Origin: Phycisphaera sp.
GTDB lineage: Bacteria > Planctomycetota > Phycisphaerae > Phycisphaerales > SM1A02
Direction: 5' to 3'
NCBI GenBank assembly: GCA_016124975.1
Contig: WGMP01000012.1
Span: 124,001 to 188,000, forward strand
DNA length: 64,000 bases
The translations under genes were made by a program, and so were the position numbers. This document shows positions 56,259 to 64,000 of the stretch, piece by piece. How positions within the stretch are numbered: the first letter of the stretch is position 1; every line of letters starts with the position of its first letter. The notes below the pieces were generated by a model. It ran no database searches, was not told where the DNA came from, and was given only the letters and a program-made list of their open reading frames with translations.

Positions 56259-57574
56259 TCGGCGGTGCGATGGGCGATGCGATGCCCGATCTCGCGCGGG
56301 AGCTCTGGACCTTTCCCGAACTCGCGGCGATCGACATCTTTCTCTTCGCGCTGATGGTGCCGCTACTCGCGGTCTACGCGTTCTTCAGCTTCATCGAGAC
56401 CACTTACTTCGCGCTCACTCCCGCCGAAAGGCTGTCGCTGCGGCGGGTCTCGCCGCGCGCCGCGGAGATCGTCGAGGGGATGCTCTCGCAGCCGAGGATC
56501 CTGCTCGTCGGATCCATGCTCGGCGCGCTGCTCGCGAGCACGTCCTACTTCGTCGTCAGCTCGGTGCTGGTCACGCGCTTCGAGTCCTCGGTCGCCGTGT
56601 CCGTGGCGCTCGCGGCGCTCTCGCTGTTCGGGATGGTGCTCGCGGCAGAGGTGCTTCCGAAGCTTGTCGGCAACGCCGACCGCGTGCGATCGGCCCGTTT
56701 CGCAGCGCGCCCGACCGCGCTGTTCTGCGCGCTGATCGGCCCCGTGGCGCGCGCGCTCGACCGCTTTATCCTCGCGCCGTTCGGACGGCTCACGGCGGCG
56801 GCGCCATCGGGCGGCGTGGTCGATGCCGCGGAGCTGGCGGCGCTCCTCGAGCAGTCGGCGCGTGCGGGTGCGATCGACCTCCGCGAGCGCGAGGCGATCG
56901 AGGGGGTCATGCGTCTCCGCAGGCTGCGCGTGCGGGACGTGATGACCCCGCGCGTCGACATGGCGTATGTCCACGGCGACTCGGACGACGCCGAGATCCT
57001 TGCGTGCGCGACAGCGGCGCGGCTCACGCATCTTCCCGTCGTCGGGAACGGCGTGGACGATGTCCGCGGAGTCCTCCAGCTCAAGCGCTACTTCCTTCCG
57101 AGGGACCGTCCCGCGCGCGCGGAGTGCATCGAGCCTGCGCGGTTCGTGCCCGAGCTTGCCTCGCTCGAGCAACTCCTCGAGCACTTCCGCCGCACGGGAA
57201 GCAAACTTGCGATCGCGGTCGACGAGTATGGCGGCACCGCGGGCATCGTGGCGCTCGAGGACTGCGTCGAGGAGATCGTGGGAGACATCGCAGGCCTTGG
57301 AGAGCAGCCCGTCGACGCACCCACGGAGGTGGCGGAGGGCGTGTGGAGGATCAGCGGGGAAATGGGCGTGTCGCGATGGAGCGATCTCTTCGGCGCGCGC
57401 GTGGTGTCGCCTCGGTCGAGCACGGTCGCGGGCCTGATCATGCAGCGGCTGTCGCGGCTTGCGCGGGCGGGCGACAGGGTGGAGATCGCGAACCTCGTGC
57501 TCGAGGTCGAGTCGGTCGCGGGCGCGAGGATCGTCAGCGTGCTTGTCTCGCTCCGCGGCGGAGGTGCAGCGTGA
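56255..57574 (+). CDS. CNNM/CorC (DUF21-CBS-CorC_HlyC) membrane protein
   Basis: The 439-residue protein starts at GTG 56255, which overlaps the HscB stop (GTGA) and follows GGGGAG by 8 bases. Three or four transmembrane helices of the CNNM/DUF21 domain (IETTYFALTPAERLSLRR; FVVSSVLV; VLAAEVLPKLVGN) are followed by two CBS motifs (VMTPRVDMAYVHG, HLPVVGNG; AVDEYGGTAGIVALEDCVEEIVGDI) and a C-terminal CorC_HlyC domain. Proteins of this group are linked to magnesium or cobalt efflux. It is coupled to a paralogue downstream. Confidence 0.9.
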   Translation: MIGGAMGDAMPDLARELWTFPELAAIDIFLFALMVPLLAVYAFFSFIETTYFALTPAERLSLRRVSPRAAEIVEGMLSQPRILLVGSMLGALLASTSYFVVSSVLVTRFESSVAVSVALAALSLFGMVLAAEVLPKLVGNADRVRSARFAARPTALFCALIGPVARALDRFILAPFGRLTAAAPSGGVVDAAELAALLEQSARAGAIDLREREAIEGVMRLRRLRVRDVMTPRVDMAYVHGDSDDAEILACATAARLTHLPVVGNGVDDVRGVLQLKRYFLPRDRPARAECIEPARFVPELASLEQLLEHFRRTGSKLAIAVDEYGGTAGIVALEDCVEEIVGDIAGLGEQPVDAPTEVAEGVWRISGEMGVSRWSDLFGARVVSPRSSTVAGLIMQRLSRLARAGDRVEIANLVLEVESVAGARIVSVLVSLRGGGAA

Positions 57575-58578
57575 GCGGTGCGGAGCACATCGTGATGCCC
57601 GCGTCGGAACTGGCGATGTTCGCCGCCATCGCGCTCGCAGGGATCGGGGCCGCGGGGCTCTTCGCGGGCCTCGAGACGGGCATGTACACGATGTCGCTCG
57701 TCCGGCTGTCGGTGCGGGCCTCGCGCGGCGACAGGTCCGCGGCGAAGCTCGAGCGCGAGAACGCGAGGCCGCGTCGGCTGCTTTCGACGCTGCTCGTCGG
57801 GAACGCCATCGCGGGCTGGCTCGCGAGCTTCGGTGTGTCGCAGATCCTCGATGGGCTCGGCTATGGGCCGCTCGAGGTCGTGCTGCTCGATCTCGTCATC
57901 CTGATTCCGCTGGTCTTCGTGTTCGGCGAGATGCTGCCGAAGGATCTGTTCCGCGTGCATGCCGACCGCTGGATGCCGCGCTTCGCAGGCTTTCTTCACG
58001 CCGTTCGGCTGGTGCTGTGCTCGACGGGGCTCGTCCCTGTCGTGGTCGGGCTCGGCGCGGTCGCAACCCGGCTCTTTGGCGGACGGAGCGTCGAGCGCAC
58101 CGAATCGCGCGCGCGAATCGCCGCGATGCTGGCCGAGGGGGCGGGGTCCGAGGGATTGAGCGAGACGCAACTCGGCTTCGCGGACCGAGTGTTCACGATG
58201 CGGGAGGTGACGGTGGGGCAGGAGATGCGGCCGTGGCGGAGCGTCGCCTCGATTCCCGAGACCTGCTCCGGCGAGCAGCGGGCCCGCGTCTTCCTGCAGT
58301 CGTCCGCCAGCCGGCTCCCTGTCGTTGCGTCGGATGGCCGCATCGTCGGGACCGTGGCCGCGGTCGATCACCTCGCCGCCCCCGAGGCGACGAACGCGGC
58401 GATCATGCAGCCTGCCCTCCATCTGGCGTCGAGAATGTCTGCGCTCGAGGCGATCCAGGCGATGCGTCGCGAGCGCGTGCAGCTTGCGATCGTGGCGGAC
58501 AAGGCCGACCGACCGCTGGGGATCGTCTCCATGAAGGATCTTGTCGAGCCTCTGGTGGGTGATCTGGCGGTCTGGTAG
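57571..58578 (+). CDS. Second CNNM/DUF21 membrane protein, shorter
   Basis: The 335-residue protein starts at GTG 57571, overlapping the upstream stop (GTGA), with GGAGG 6 bases before. It has the DUF21 domain (GLFAGLETGMYTMSLVRLSVRA; FVFGEMLPKDLFRVHADR) and two CBS motifs (RLPVVASDGRIVGTV; LAIVADKADRPLGIVSMKDLVEPL), but it stops there and lacks the CorC_HlyC domain. It is probably a partner or dimer mate of its neighbour. Last gene of the FHA-PilB operon. Confidence 0.88.
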   Translation: MSGAEHIVMPASELAMFAAIALAGIGAAGLFAGLETGMYTMSLVRLSVRASRGDRSAAKLERENARPRRLLSTLLVGNAIAGWLASFGVSQILDGLGYGPLEVVLLDLVILIPLVFVFGEMLPKDLFRVHADRWMPRFAGFLHAVRLVLCSTGLVPVVVGLGAVATRLFGGRSVERTESRARIAAMLAEGAGSEGLSETQLGFADRVFTMREVTVGQEMRPWRSVASIPETCSGEQRARVFLQSSASRLPVVASDGRIVGTVAAVDHLAAPEATNAAIMQPALHLASRMSALEAIQAMRRERVQLAIVADKADRPLGIVSMKDLVEPLVGDLAVW

Positions 58579-58625
58579 GCGCAGGGGGGCGGGCGGCCGC
58601 GGTGCGGCGGGGCCTTCGGGCAAGG

Positions 58626-58654
58626 TTGCGGTGCCGAGGGGCCTCGGCTATACT
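58626..58654 (+). promoter_or_regulatory. Promoter of tRNA-Ile
   Basis: TTGCGG (58626-58631), a 17-base spacer and TATACT (58649-58654), 26 bases before the tRNA. Confidence 0.75.
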
Positions 58655-58680
58655 CGGCGGTCCGCCATTCGGCGGAATGC

Positions 58681-58754
58681 GCGCTAGTAGCTCAGCTGGC
58701 TAGAGCACACCCCTGATAAGGGTGAGGTCGAAGGTTCGAGTCCTTTCTGGCGCA
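58681..58754 (+). tRNA. tRNA-Ile (anticodon GAT)
   Basis: A 74-base cloverleaf. Acceptor arms GCGCTAG/CTGGCGC include one G-T pair, and the discriminator base is A. The D-arm is GCTC...GAGC. The anticodon arm CACCC-CTGATAA-GGGTG gives GAT. The T-arm is GAAGG-TTCGAGT-CCTTT. CCA is not encoded. Confidence 0.97.
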
Positions 58755-58773
58755 TCTTGATCGGAACGCGAGG

Positions 58774-58806
58774 CAGCCGCCCAAACGGGCGGCTGTCCGT
58801 GTTTTT
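58774..58806 (+). terminator. Terminator of tRNA-Ile
   Basis: A 9-base perfect stem CAGCCGCCC/GGGCGGCTG, 4-base loop, then TCCGTGTTTTT. It lies 20 bases after the tRNA. Confidence 0.8.
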
Positions 58807-58939
58807 GGAACCCGCGCCGAGGGGAGCCCGACCCTGTCGCGGGGGCCCGTGCCTGCGGGTCTCAGCCGCTATCATCTCCGCCCCTCCCGCATCGTCGGGA
58901 GCGAAACCCCACGCCGAAATTCAACGGAGCCACCGCCAC

Positions 58940-59935
58940 ATGCGTCGCGCGAAGATCTCGATCATCGGAGCAGGAAACACGGGAGCCGCCTGCGCTGTCT
59001 GGGCCGCCTCGAAGGAACTCGCGGACATCGTCCTCATCGACATCAACGACGGCGTCGCGAAGGGCAAGGCGCTCGATCTCTACGAGAGCGCGCCGATCGA
59101 AGGCTTCGACTGCAAGATCGAGGGCGGCAGCGACTACGCGCTCATCAAGGACAGCGACATCGTCGTGATCACCGCTGGCCTTCCGCGCAAGCCGGGCATG
59201 AGCCGCGACGACCTGATCGTGACGAACATGAAGATCGTCTCGGAGGTCGCCGAGAAGGTCGCCCAGAACGCGCCGAACTCGATCATCATCGTCCTCTCGA
59301 ACCCGCTCGACGCGATGGTCTACACCGCGTGGAAGAGCTCGGGCTTCCCGGCGCACCGCGTCCTCGGCCAGGCAGGCTGCCTTGACGTGGCCCGCTTCCG
59401 CGCGTTCCTTTCGCTCGAGCTCGGTTGCTCGATCGAGGACATCCAGGCGCTTCTTCTCGGCGGGCACGGCGACGACATGGTTCCGCTTCCGCGCTTCACG
59501 AGCGTGCACGGCATCCCGATCGACCAGCTCCTCCCGAAGGAGACGATCGACAAGTGCGTGCAGCGCGCGAAGGTCGGCGGCGGAGAGATCGTCCAGCTCA
59601 TGGGCACCTCGGCCTACTACGCCCCCGCGTCGGGCGTGATCCAGATGGCCGAGGCCATCATCAAGGACAAGAAGCGCATCCTCCCGTGCGCCGCGTACTG
59701 CGAGGACGCGTTCGGTGTCGCTCCGGGCGCCAAGGGCGCTGGGTACTTCGTCGGCGTTCCGTGCGTGCTCGGAAAGGGCGGCATGGAGCGGATCGTCGAG
59801 ATCAAGATGAACGCCGACGAGCAGGCGCTCTTCAACGAGAGCGCGCAGCATGTGAAGGACCTCGTCAAGGTCGTGAAGGACCTCGCCGCCAAGCCGAACG
59901 AGCAGGGGCAGCCGAGCTTCCCGAAGCTCGTCTGA
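58940..59935 (+). CDS. mdh: Malate dehydrogenase
   Basis: The 331-residue protein starts at ATG 58940, with GGAG 10 bases upstream. It shows the NAD-binding GAGNTGAACAVW, the substrate-Arg loop GLPRKPGMSRDDL (mobile-loop Arg83 and Arg89 with Asp), VLSNPLDAMVY and the catalytic GGHGDDMVP (His176). This is the LDH-like (MDH type 3) family, which interconverts malate and oxaloacetate with NAD in the TCA cycle. A GC-rich hairpin follows it at 59972-60000. Confidence 0.96.
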   Translation: MRRAKISIIGAGNTGAACAVWAASKELADIVLIDINDGVAKGKALDLYESAPIEGFDCKIEGGSDYALIKDSDIVVITAGLPRKPGMSRDDLIVTNMKIVSEVAEKVAQNAPNSIIIVLSNPLDAMVYTAWKSSGFPAHRVLGQAGCLDVARFRAFLSLELGCSIEDIQALLLGGHGDDMVPLPRFTSVHGIPIDQLLPKETIDKCVQRAKVGGGEIVQLMGTSAYYAPASGVIQMAEAIIKDKKRILPCAAYCEDAFGVAPGAKGAGYFVGVPCVLGKGGMERIVEIKMNADEQALFNESAQHVKDLVKVVKDLAAKPNEQGQPSFPKLV

Positions 59936-59971
59936 GGACGACGGGGCGTCGCGTGGGTCATTCGACACCCG

Positions 59972-60000
59972 CTCGCCCCCGACCCTCGGGCGGGGGCGAG
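59972..60000 (+). terminator. Possible terminator after mdh
   Basis: A 10-base stem CTCGCCCCCG/CGGGGGCGAG with a 9-base loop, 37 bases after the mdh stop. It has no T-tract. Confidence 0.45.
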
Positions 60001-60055
60001 GCGGCGCGAGTCCCGAAACTGAAGCAATCGGACCAGGACGGTCGATCTCAGGCAA

Positions 60056-61135
60056 ATGGATTGCGAAGACGAAGCACCCGATGGATGCGCGAAGGCTGGT
60101 CAAACCCCGCCGTTGTTCCGCATCGATCCAGGGTGGCCGTTCGTCATCGCGGGGCTCTTGCTGCTCGTCGCGGGCGTGTTGATCCCGGCGCAGCGTGATC
60201 TCCATGAACTGCAGAACGCGCTTGAGTTGCATCGGGCCGCCGAGGACCGCGCGGTGCGCCAACTCGGCGCGTACGATCGATTCCTCAACGATCTTGAGGC
60301 GGGAGAGCCGCAGCTCGTCCGGCGACTTGCCGCGAGCGAGCTGAATGTGATGCCCCGCGAGGAGCGTTCGCTGCTCCTCGTTCCCACGCTGAACGCCACG
60401 GTGACCGAGTGGATCGAGTCCTCGGAACCGATCGCGGTTCCCGCGGCGGAGCCGTATCCGGACACGCTTCTCGCGAGGTTGGCGACGGGTCCCCGTCGTC
60501 TCTGGGTGCTGGCGTGCGGCGCGTTCCTGGTCTTCGTCGGTCTCTGTCTTGCACCAGGTGCAGCAGCGCTGCCTCGACCGAGGGTTTCGTGGGGACGGTC
60601 GTCGGGCCCGATGGATCCGCGCGCTGCGGTCTTGGGTGGCGCACTGGCTCCAGCGGTCGTTTCCTCGACCGATTTGGGAGTGGCGGACGGCGCGGCGAGT
60701 CCTTGTTCGGCTGCTACGGCTGAGGTCGAGGCTGAGGTCGAGGCTGAGGTCGAGGCTGAGGTCGAGGCTGAGGTTGAGGCTGAGGTCGAGGCTGAGGTCG
60801 AGGCTGAGGTCGAGGCTGAGGCTGAGGTCGAGGTCGAGGCTGAGGTCGAGGCTGAGATCGAGGCTGAGTCACTTCAGCAGGCCGACTTGGAGGCCGTGTT
60901 GGTCTCTGAGAAGCGTGCAGAGACCGAGACCATGCCCGCCGCGCCTTGCGATCACGCGGAGGCTGCGGATGTGGTGCAGTTTGAGCCTCCGCACTCTGAG
61001 ATTGCGCCCACCGCGGACGTGAATTCGCGATGCGAGCACGGCGTCATCGATGCGTGCGATCGCGCGCTCGACACTGCGAGCCTGTTCGACGGCTTCGCGG
61101 ACGACCGTTGGATCGACACGCGCTCTCGTGATTGA
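60056..61135 (+). CDS. Bitopic/polytopic membrane protein with Val-Glu repeat
   Basis: The 359-residue protein starts at ATG 60056. It has two transmembrane helices (PFVIAGLLLLVAGVLI at about residues 28-46 and LWVLACGAFLVFVGLCLAPGA at about 146-166) with a helical, coiled-coil-like extracytoplasmic part between (DLHELQNALELHRAAEDRAVRQL). A cytoplasmic tail contains about twelve VEAE units encoded by a 12-base tandem repeat (60721-60868), a strongly acidic, probably rigid helix. No family is recognised; the topology recalls septum or spacer proteins, but this is inference. Confidence 0.6.
   Translation: MDCEDEAPDGCAKAGQTPPLFRIDPGWPFVIAGLLLLVAGVLIPAQRDLHELQNALELHRAAEDRAVRQLGAYDRFLNDLEAGEPQLVRRLAASELNVMPREERSLLLVPTLNATVTEWIESSEPIAVPAAEPYPDTLLARLATGPRRLWVLACGAFLVFVGLCLAPGAAALPRPRVSWGRSSGPMDPRAAVLGGALAPAVVSSTDLGVADGAASPCSAATAEVEAEVEAEVEAEVEAEVEAEVEAEVEAEVEAEAEVEVEAEVEAEIEAESLQQADLEAVLVSEKRAETETMPAAPCDHAEAADVVQFEPPHSEIAPTADVNSRCEHGVIDACDRALDTASLFDGFADDRWIDTRSRD
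60721..60868. repeat. 12-bp tandem repeat in the Val-Glu protein gene
   Basis: About 12 copies of GAGGTCGAGGCT with single-base variants (GAGGTTGAGGCT, GAGATCGAGGCT) and one inserted GAGGCT. Length variation between strains would be expected. Confidence 0.95.
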
Positions 61136-61260
61136 AGCGTGGGGCCGCATCGCGGGATCTGCCGCGGGAATTCCTTGGAAATGTCTCCTGCAAAACTGCG
61201 GTGAATCCGCGGCCTGACGCTCAATGCGGGTAGTCTCGCGGCGTGGGAGGGGAGACGAAC

Positions 61261-62721
61261 TTGATTGGTCCAACGGAACAGACAACAGAAGAGACAACAA
61301 AAGAGGCAGCAGAAGAGACGACGGTAGCGACGACCGAAGAACCAACTGGGAAAGCGAGGGAAGAGAGGGAAGAGAGCGCAGCCACGCCTTCGGTCGCGCC
61401 GTTGAACGCGGCCTGCCATCCGCACCGTTCGGAACTCCGCGCTTCGGCTGAGAAGCTTGCGCTCGTCGGGCTTCTTCGCGTTGCGGGAATCGGCCCTGGG
61501 CGGCTTCGTCAGCTTCGGGCGTGCTTTGGTTCCGCGGAGATCGCCCTTTCCGCGGACGCCAGCGCGTTCGCGTCGGCGATCGGGACATCCGAGCACGAGG
61601 CAGCGGCTCTCCTCGACGAGGCGCGGCGTGCAGCGCCGAAGGTCGAGGATGAGCTCGTTGAGCTCGCACGGCTCGGTGCACGGGTCGTGGCCACGGGAGA
61701 CGAGGACTTTCCGGCAATCCTTCTGCCAACGCCCGATCCTCCCGAGCTTCTCTTTGTCCAGGGCGCGCTCGATGCAGGGCCCGAGCCCGCGGTTGCGATC
61801 GTCGGATCGAGGCGTGCCACACCATATGGGCGACTTCATGCGGGGCGCCTTGCGGCGGAACTGGCGGAGCGTGGCATCACCGTCGTCTCAGGTGGCGCGC
61901 GTGGGATCGATGCGGAGGCGCACCGGGGGGCGCTTCGTGCGGGTGGGCGCACGATCGCCGTGCTCGCGAGCGGGCTTTCGCATCCGTATCCCGGCGAGCA
62001 CGCACCGCTCTTCGCTTCGATCGTCGAGGGTGGCGGGGCGGTTCTGACCGAGCAGCCCACGTTCGTTGGCCCGAGGCCCGATCTCTTTCCTCGTCGAAAC
62101 CGCATCATCGCGGGCCTGGCCTTGGTCACCATCGTCGTGGAGGCTGCAAACAGATCCGGGGCGCTCCTTACGGCCCGTCTGGCTGTCGACGACCTTTCCC
62201 GAGACGCGGGGTGCATGCCAGGTTCGCTCGACAGCCCGATGAGCGCTGGCTGTCATCGCGCGATTCGGGAGGGGTGGGCTGCGCTGGTGACAGGCGCGGA
62301 CGACGTCTGCGAGATGCTGCTGTCTGCCCGGAGCCTCCTCGAGGGAGTGGCAGGTTGTGAGGTGGCCGAGGTCGTGCGGCCATCCGCAAGGCCGCGCGCG
62401 CCGCGGCCCTCCGCGGAGGCTCGGCCGAGCAAGCCGCGCACGGATGTTGTCCGACCCGCTGGATGCGGTGCGAGGGAGCTCTCGGGTGACGGAGGTTTGC
62501 TCCTCGCTGCGATCCGAGCACTCGGGCGGGGAGGTCTTGATGAGCTTGAGGAGTTCCTGGCCCGCGAGTCGCACGGTGGGCGAGGGCAGGTCTGGACGGT
62601 TCCGCGGATCGCGGCTGCGGCGCTCGAACTCGAGGTCGCGGGCGCGGTGCGTCGCGACAGCGAGGGAGCGTGGGTCGCCATGCGGTCCTCCGGACGGGAC
62701 TCCGCGGGCTCGCCTCCGTGA
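61261..62721 (+). CDS. dprA: DNA processing protein DprA
   Basis: The 486-residue protein starts at TTG 61261, which has a GGGAGGGGAG ribosome-binding site 6 bases before it; GTG 61243 would lie ahead of that site. The DprA core is complete: IVGSRRATPYGRLHAGRLA, VSGGARGIDAEAHRGAL, GLSHPYPGEH and FPRRNRIIAGLA. A SAM-like HhH N-terminal part (VAGIGPGRLRQLRACFG) and a C-terminal winged helix are present. DprA protects incoming single-stranded DNA and loads RecA during natural transformation. The first 60 residues are an unusual Thr/Glu-rich extension (TTEETTKEAAEETTVATTEE) from an A-rich purine tract. Confidence 0.93.
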   Translation: MIGPTEQTTEETTKEAAEETTVATTEEPTGKAREEREESAATPSVAPLNAACHPHRSELRASAEKLALVGLLRVAGIGPGRLRQLRACFGSAEIALSADASAFASAIGTSEHEAAALLDEARRAAPKVEDELVELARLGARVVATGDEDFPAILLPTPDPPELLFVQGALDAGPEPAVAIVGSRRATPYGRLHAGRLAAELAERGITVVSGGARGIDAEAHRGALRAGGRTIAVLASGLSHPYPGEHAPLFASIVEGGGAVLTEQPTFVGPRPDLFPRRNRIIAGLALVTIVVEAANRSGALLTARLAVDDLSRDAGCMPGSLDSPMSAGCHRAIREGWAALVTGADDVCEMLLSARSLLEGVAGCEVAEVVRPSARPRAPRPSAEARPSKPRTDVVRPAGCGARELSGDGGLLLAAIRALGRGGLDELEEFLARESHGGRGQVWTVPRIAAAALELEVAGAVRRDSEGAWVAMRSSGRDSAGSPP

Positions 62722-63177
62722 CGAGAGAGCATGGCTGACGGTGCATGGAAAGAACCCCGGTTGGGCGAGGATCGGCCTACGCGGCTGTGTGCAGCGCCCG
62801 ATATGACGCGCCGCGGTTCCGTTCGTGCGGGATGTGACGAGCGATCGGCGCCGCGGTTCGCTCCTCGCCCCGGGTCTCTCGTTCAAAGCGGAGGCGGGCG
62901 CTTGAGGCGTCGATAGCCCCCTGCGTTGGATCCGCACGGGAGGCGGTCCTCCGCGCCAGCGCCTTTCGGAGCTGGGTGTGCTGCGGAGGTCGTGAGCCTG
63001 AGGCTCCAGGCGTGGCGAAAGACAGCGCCCGCGCGCGGGGTTTCAGGCGTCTCGCGCCACCTTGGGTACGAGCCCGAGGTGTGCGCGAAGGGTGTCGGTC
63101 GCGTCAGAGGCCATCGGGGCCGAGTCCGAGGACGCGAACGATGGAACGGTGGATGGTTGGGTTGATTGAGTTCCAGC
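62722..63177. other. Gene-free gap between dprA and phosphoesterase
   Basis: No frame in these 456 bases has a family signature or a convincing start. Two short overlapping frames (about 60 codons) occur on opposite strands. I call nothing. Confidence 0.5.
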
Positions 63178-63957
63178 ATGCCTCGTATCGCCATCATTTC
63201 CGATATTCACGGCAATCGCGTCGCCCTCGAGGAGGTTCTGCGCGACTGCGAGGTCCGCAACGTCGACGCGATCCTCTGTCTCGGCGACATCGTGGGCTAT
63301 GGCCCCGAGCCGTCGGAGTGCCTCGCGCTTGTGCGCGCGAACTGCAGGCTGAGCATCCGCGGAAACCACGAGGATGCCGTGCTGAACCCCGCGCATGCTC
63401 GCAGCTGGAACTACGCGGCGCAGGCGGGCATCGCCTACGCGCGGCGCACCATGACGCAGGAAGCGCTCTCGTTCCTCGCGACGCTGCCGTCGTCGTTCGC
63501 GATCTCCGAGACGATTCTCGGGATCCACGATTCGCCGACGCCCAACGAAGAGGGCATGACCTACCTGAAGAGCCGCAACGATGCCATCGAGGCGTTCGGC
63601 TGGTTCGACGAGCGCATCTGCCTGGTCGGGCACACCCATGTTCCGTGCTGCTTCACGACGCGGACGCGGAGCTCGCTCGAGGTGATCGGCCCTGACGACG
63701 TCGATGAGCATCCGGTCTCGTTCGTGGATCGCAGGGCGGAGATCGAACTGCCCGCCTCGGGGCGGTCGATCATCAATCCGGGTTCCGTCGGGCAGCCTCG
63801 GGATCGCGACCCGCGCGCCAGCTACTGCGTCGTCGACCTCGGGCGAAGCGTCGTGGAGCTGCAGCGGGTCGCCTACGACATCGCCGAGGCGCAACGGCGG
63901 ACGCTCGCCGCTGGGCTTCCCGGGGTGCTCGGCGAGCGGCTCGCCATTGGGGCCTGA
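63178..63957 (+). CDS. Cytoplasmic metallophosphoesterase (YfcE/MJ0936-like)
   Basis: The 259-residue protein starts at ATG 63178 (TTG 63166 is possible). Calcineurin-like motifs are present: IAIISDIHGN (I), CLGDIVGYGPEP (II), IRGNHEDA (III), GIHDSP (IV) and LVGHTHVP (V), with the C-terminal INPGSVGQPRDRDPRASY typical of the YfcE/MPN-type group that hydrolyses phosphodiesters. No signal peptide is seen. The substrate is unknown. It is monocistronic; the last 43 bases of the window hold nothing. Confidence 0.92.
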   Translation: MPRIAIISDIHGNRVALEEVLRDCEVRNVDAILCLGDIVGYGPEPSECLALVRANCRLSIRGNHEDAVLNPAHARSWNYAAQAGIAYARRTMTQEALSFLATLPSSFAISETILGIHDSPTPNEEGMTYLKSRNDAIEAFGWFDERICLVGHTHVPCCFTTRTRSSLEVIGPDDVDEHPVSFVDRRAEIELPASGRSIINPGSVGQPRDRDPRASYCVVDLGRSVVELQRVAYDIAEAQRRTLAAGLPGVLGERLAIGA

Positions 63958-64000
63958 GGAGGCGGAAGGCTGGTCGGCCCCGGAGCCGTCCGCCACGCAG

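Overview
The window is high-GC bacterial DNA that looks like a Phycisphaerae-type planctomycete. Four things point there: secreted proteins ending in the dockerin-like GDGxVDGxDLxxLLxxWG repeat, a 23S-5S rRNA pair with no 16S gene, a PilM/PilN plus FHA-PilB pilus or secretion set, and an M56/BlaI pair with a DUF4097-like tail. The assignment rests on gene content only and was not tested by any search.

Layout. Positions 1-8.5 kb carry the tail of a GNAT acetyltransferase, a class-V aminotransferase-fold enzyme, an S8 lipoprotein protease, a nucleotide-transporter-like membrane protein, an exported-looking quinone oxidoreductase and an M50-type membrane protease. From 8.5 to 26.9 kb lies an accessory region of secreted and regulatory genes: tandem S41 proteases, an EF-hand beta-lactamase-fold protein, an esterase with a dockerin-like tail, a large FG-GAP-like dockerin protein, a Fic AMPylator-family protein, a regulator/membrane-protein pair, a DUF2924 gene, a BlaI/M56 pair and a transglutaminase-like lipoprotein. 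These modules are separated roughly every 3-4 kb by members of one dispersed repeat family. The copy next to tRNA-Asn includes the tRNA's terminator hairpin, and truncated genes (a beta-helix/dockerin fragment and DUF2924 fragments) lie beside repeat copies. I read this as a fossil or active tRNA-Asn-associated integration array, and it is the main unusual feature here.

From 27 to 42 kb the content is housekeeping: a Tat-exported phosphoesterase, a GxxExxY protein, serS, nadK, an ABC ATPase with a large membrane partner, an M20 dipeptidase, several small conserved proteins, a YceH-family protein and ribosomal protein S1. From 42 to 48 kb a three-gene operon encodes a PilM-PilN fusion followed by two membrane-anchored proteins in the usual PilO/PilP positions. 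The 23S and 5S genes follow with their own promoters and a strong terminator. After them come two convergent RRM proteins, an FHA-PilB/GspE ATPase translationally coupled to an HscB-like J-protein and two CNNM/CorC-type membrane proteins, tRNA-Ile, malate dehydrogenase, a Val-Glu-repeat membrane protein, DprA and a cytoplasmic phosphoesterase.

How the genes work together. The PilMN operon and the FHA-PilB operon probably belong to one type IV pilus or type II secretion machine, split by the rRNA genes. nadK, the ABC ATPase and the large membrane protein form one operon. BlaI and M56 form a signal-responsive repressor/protease pair with twin operators ahead of them.
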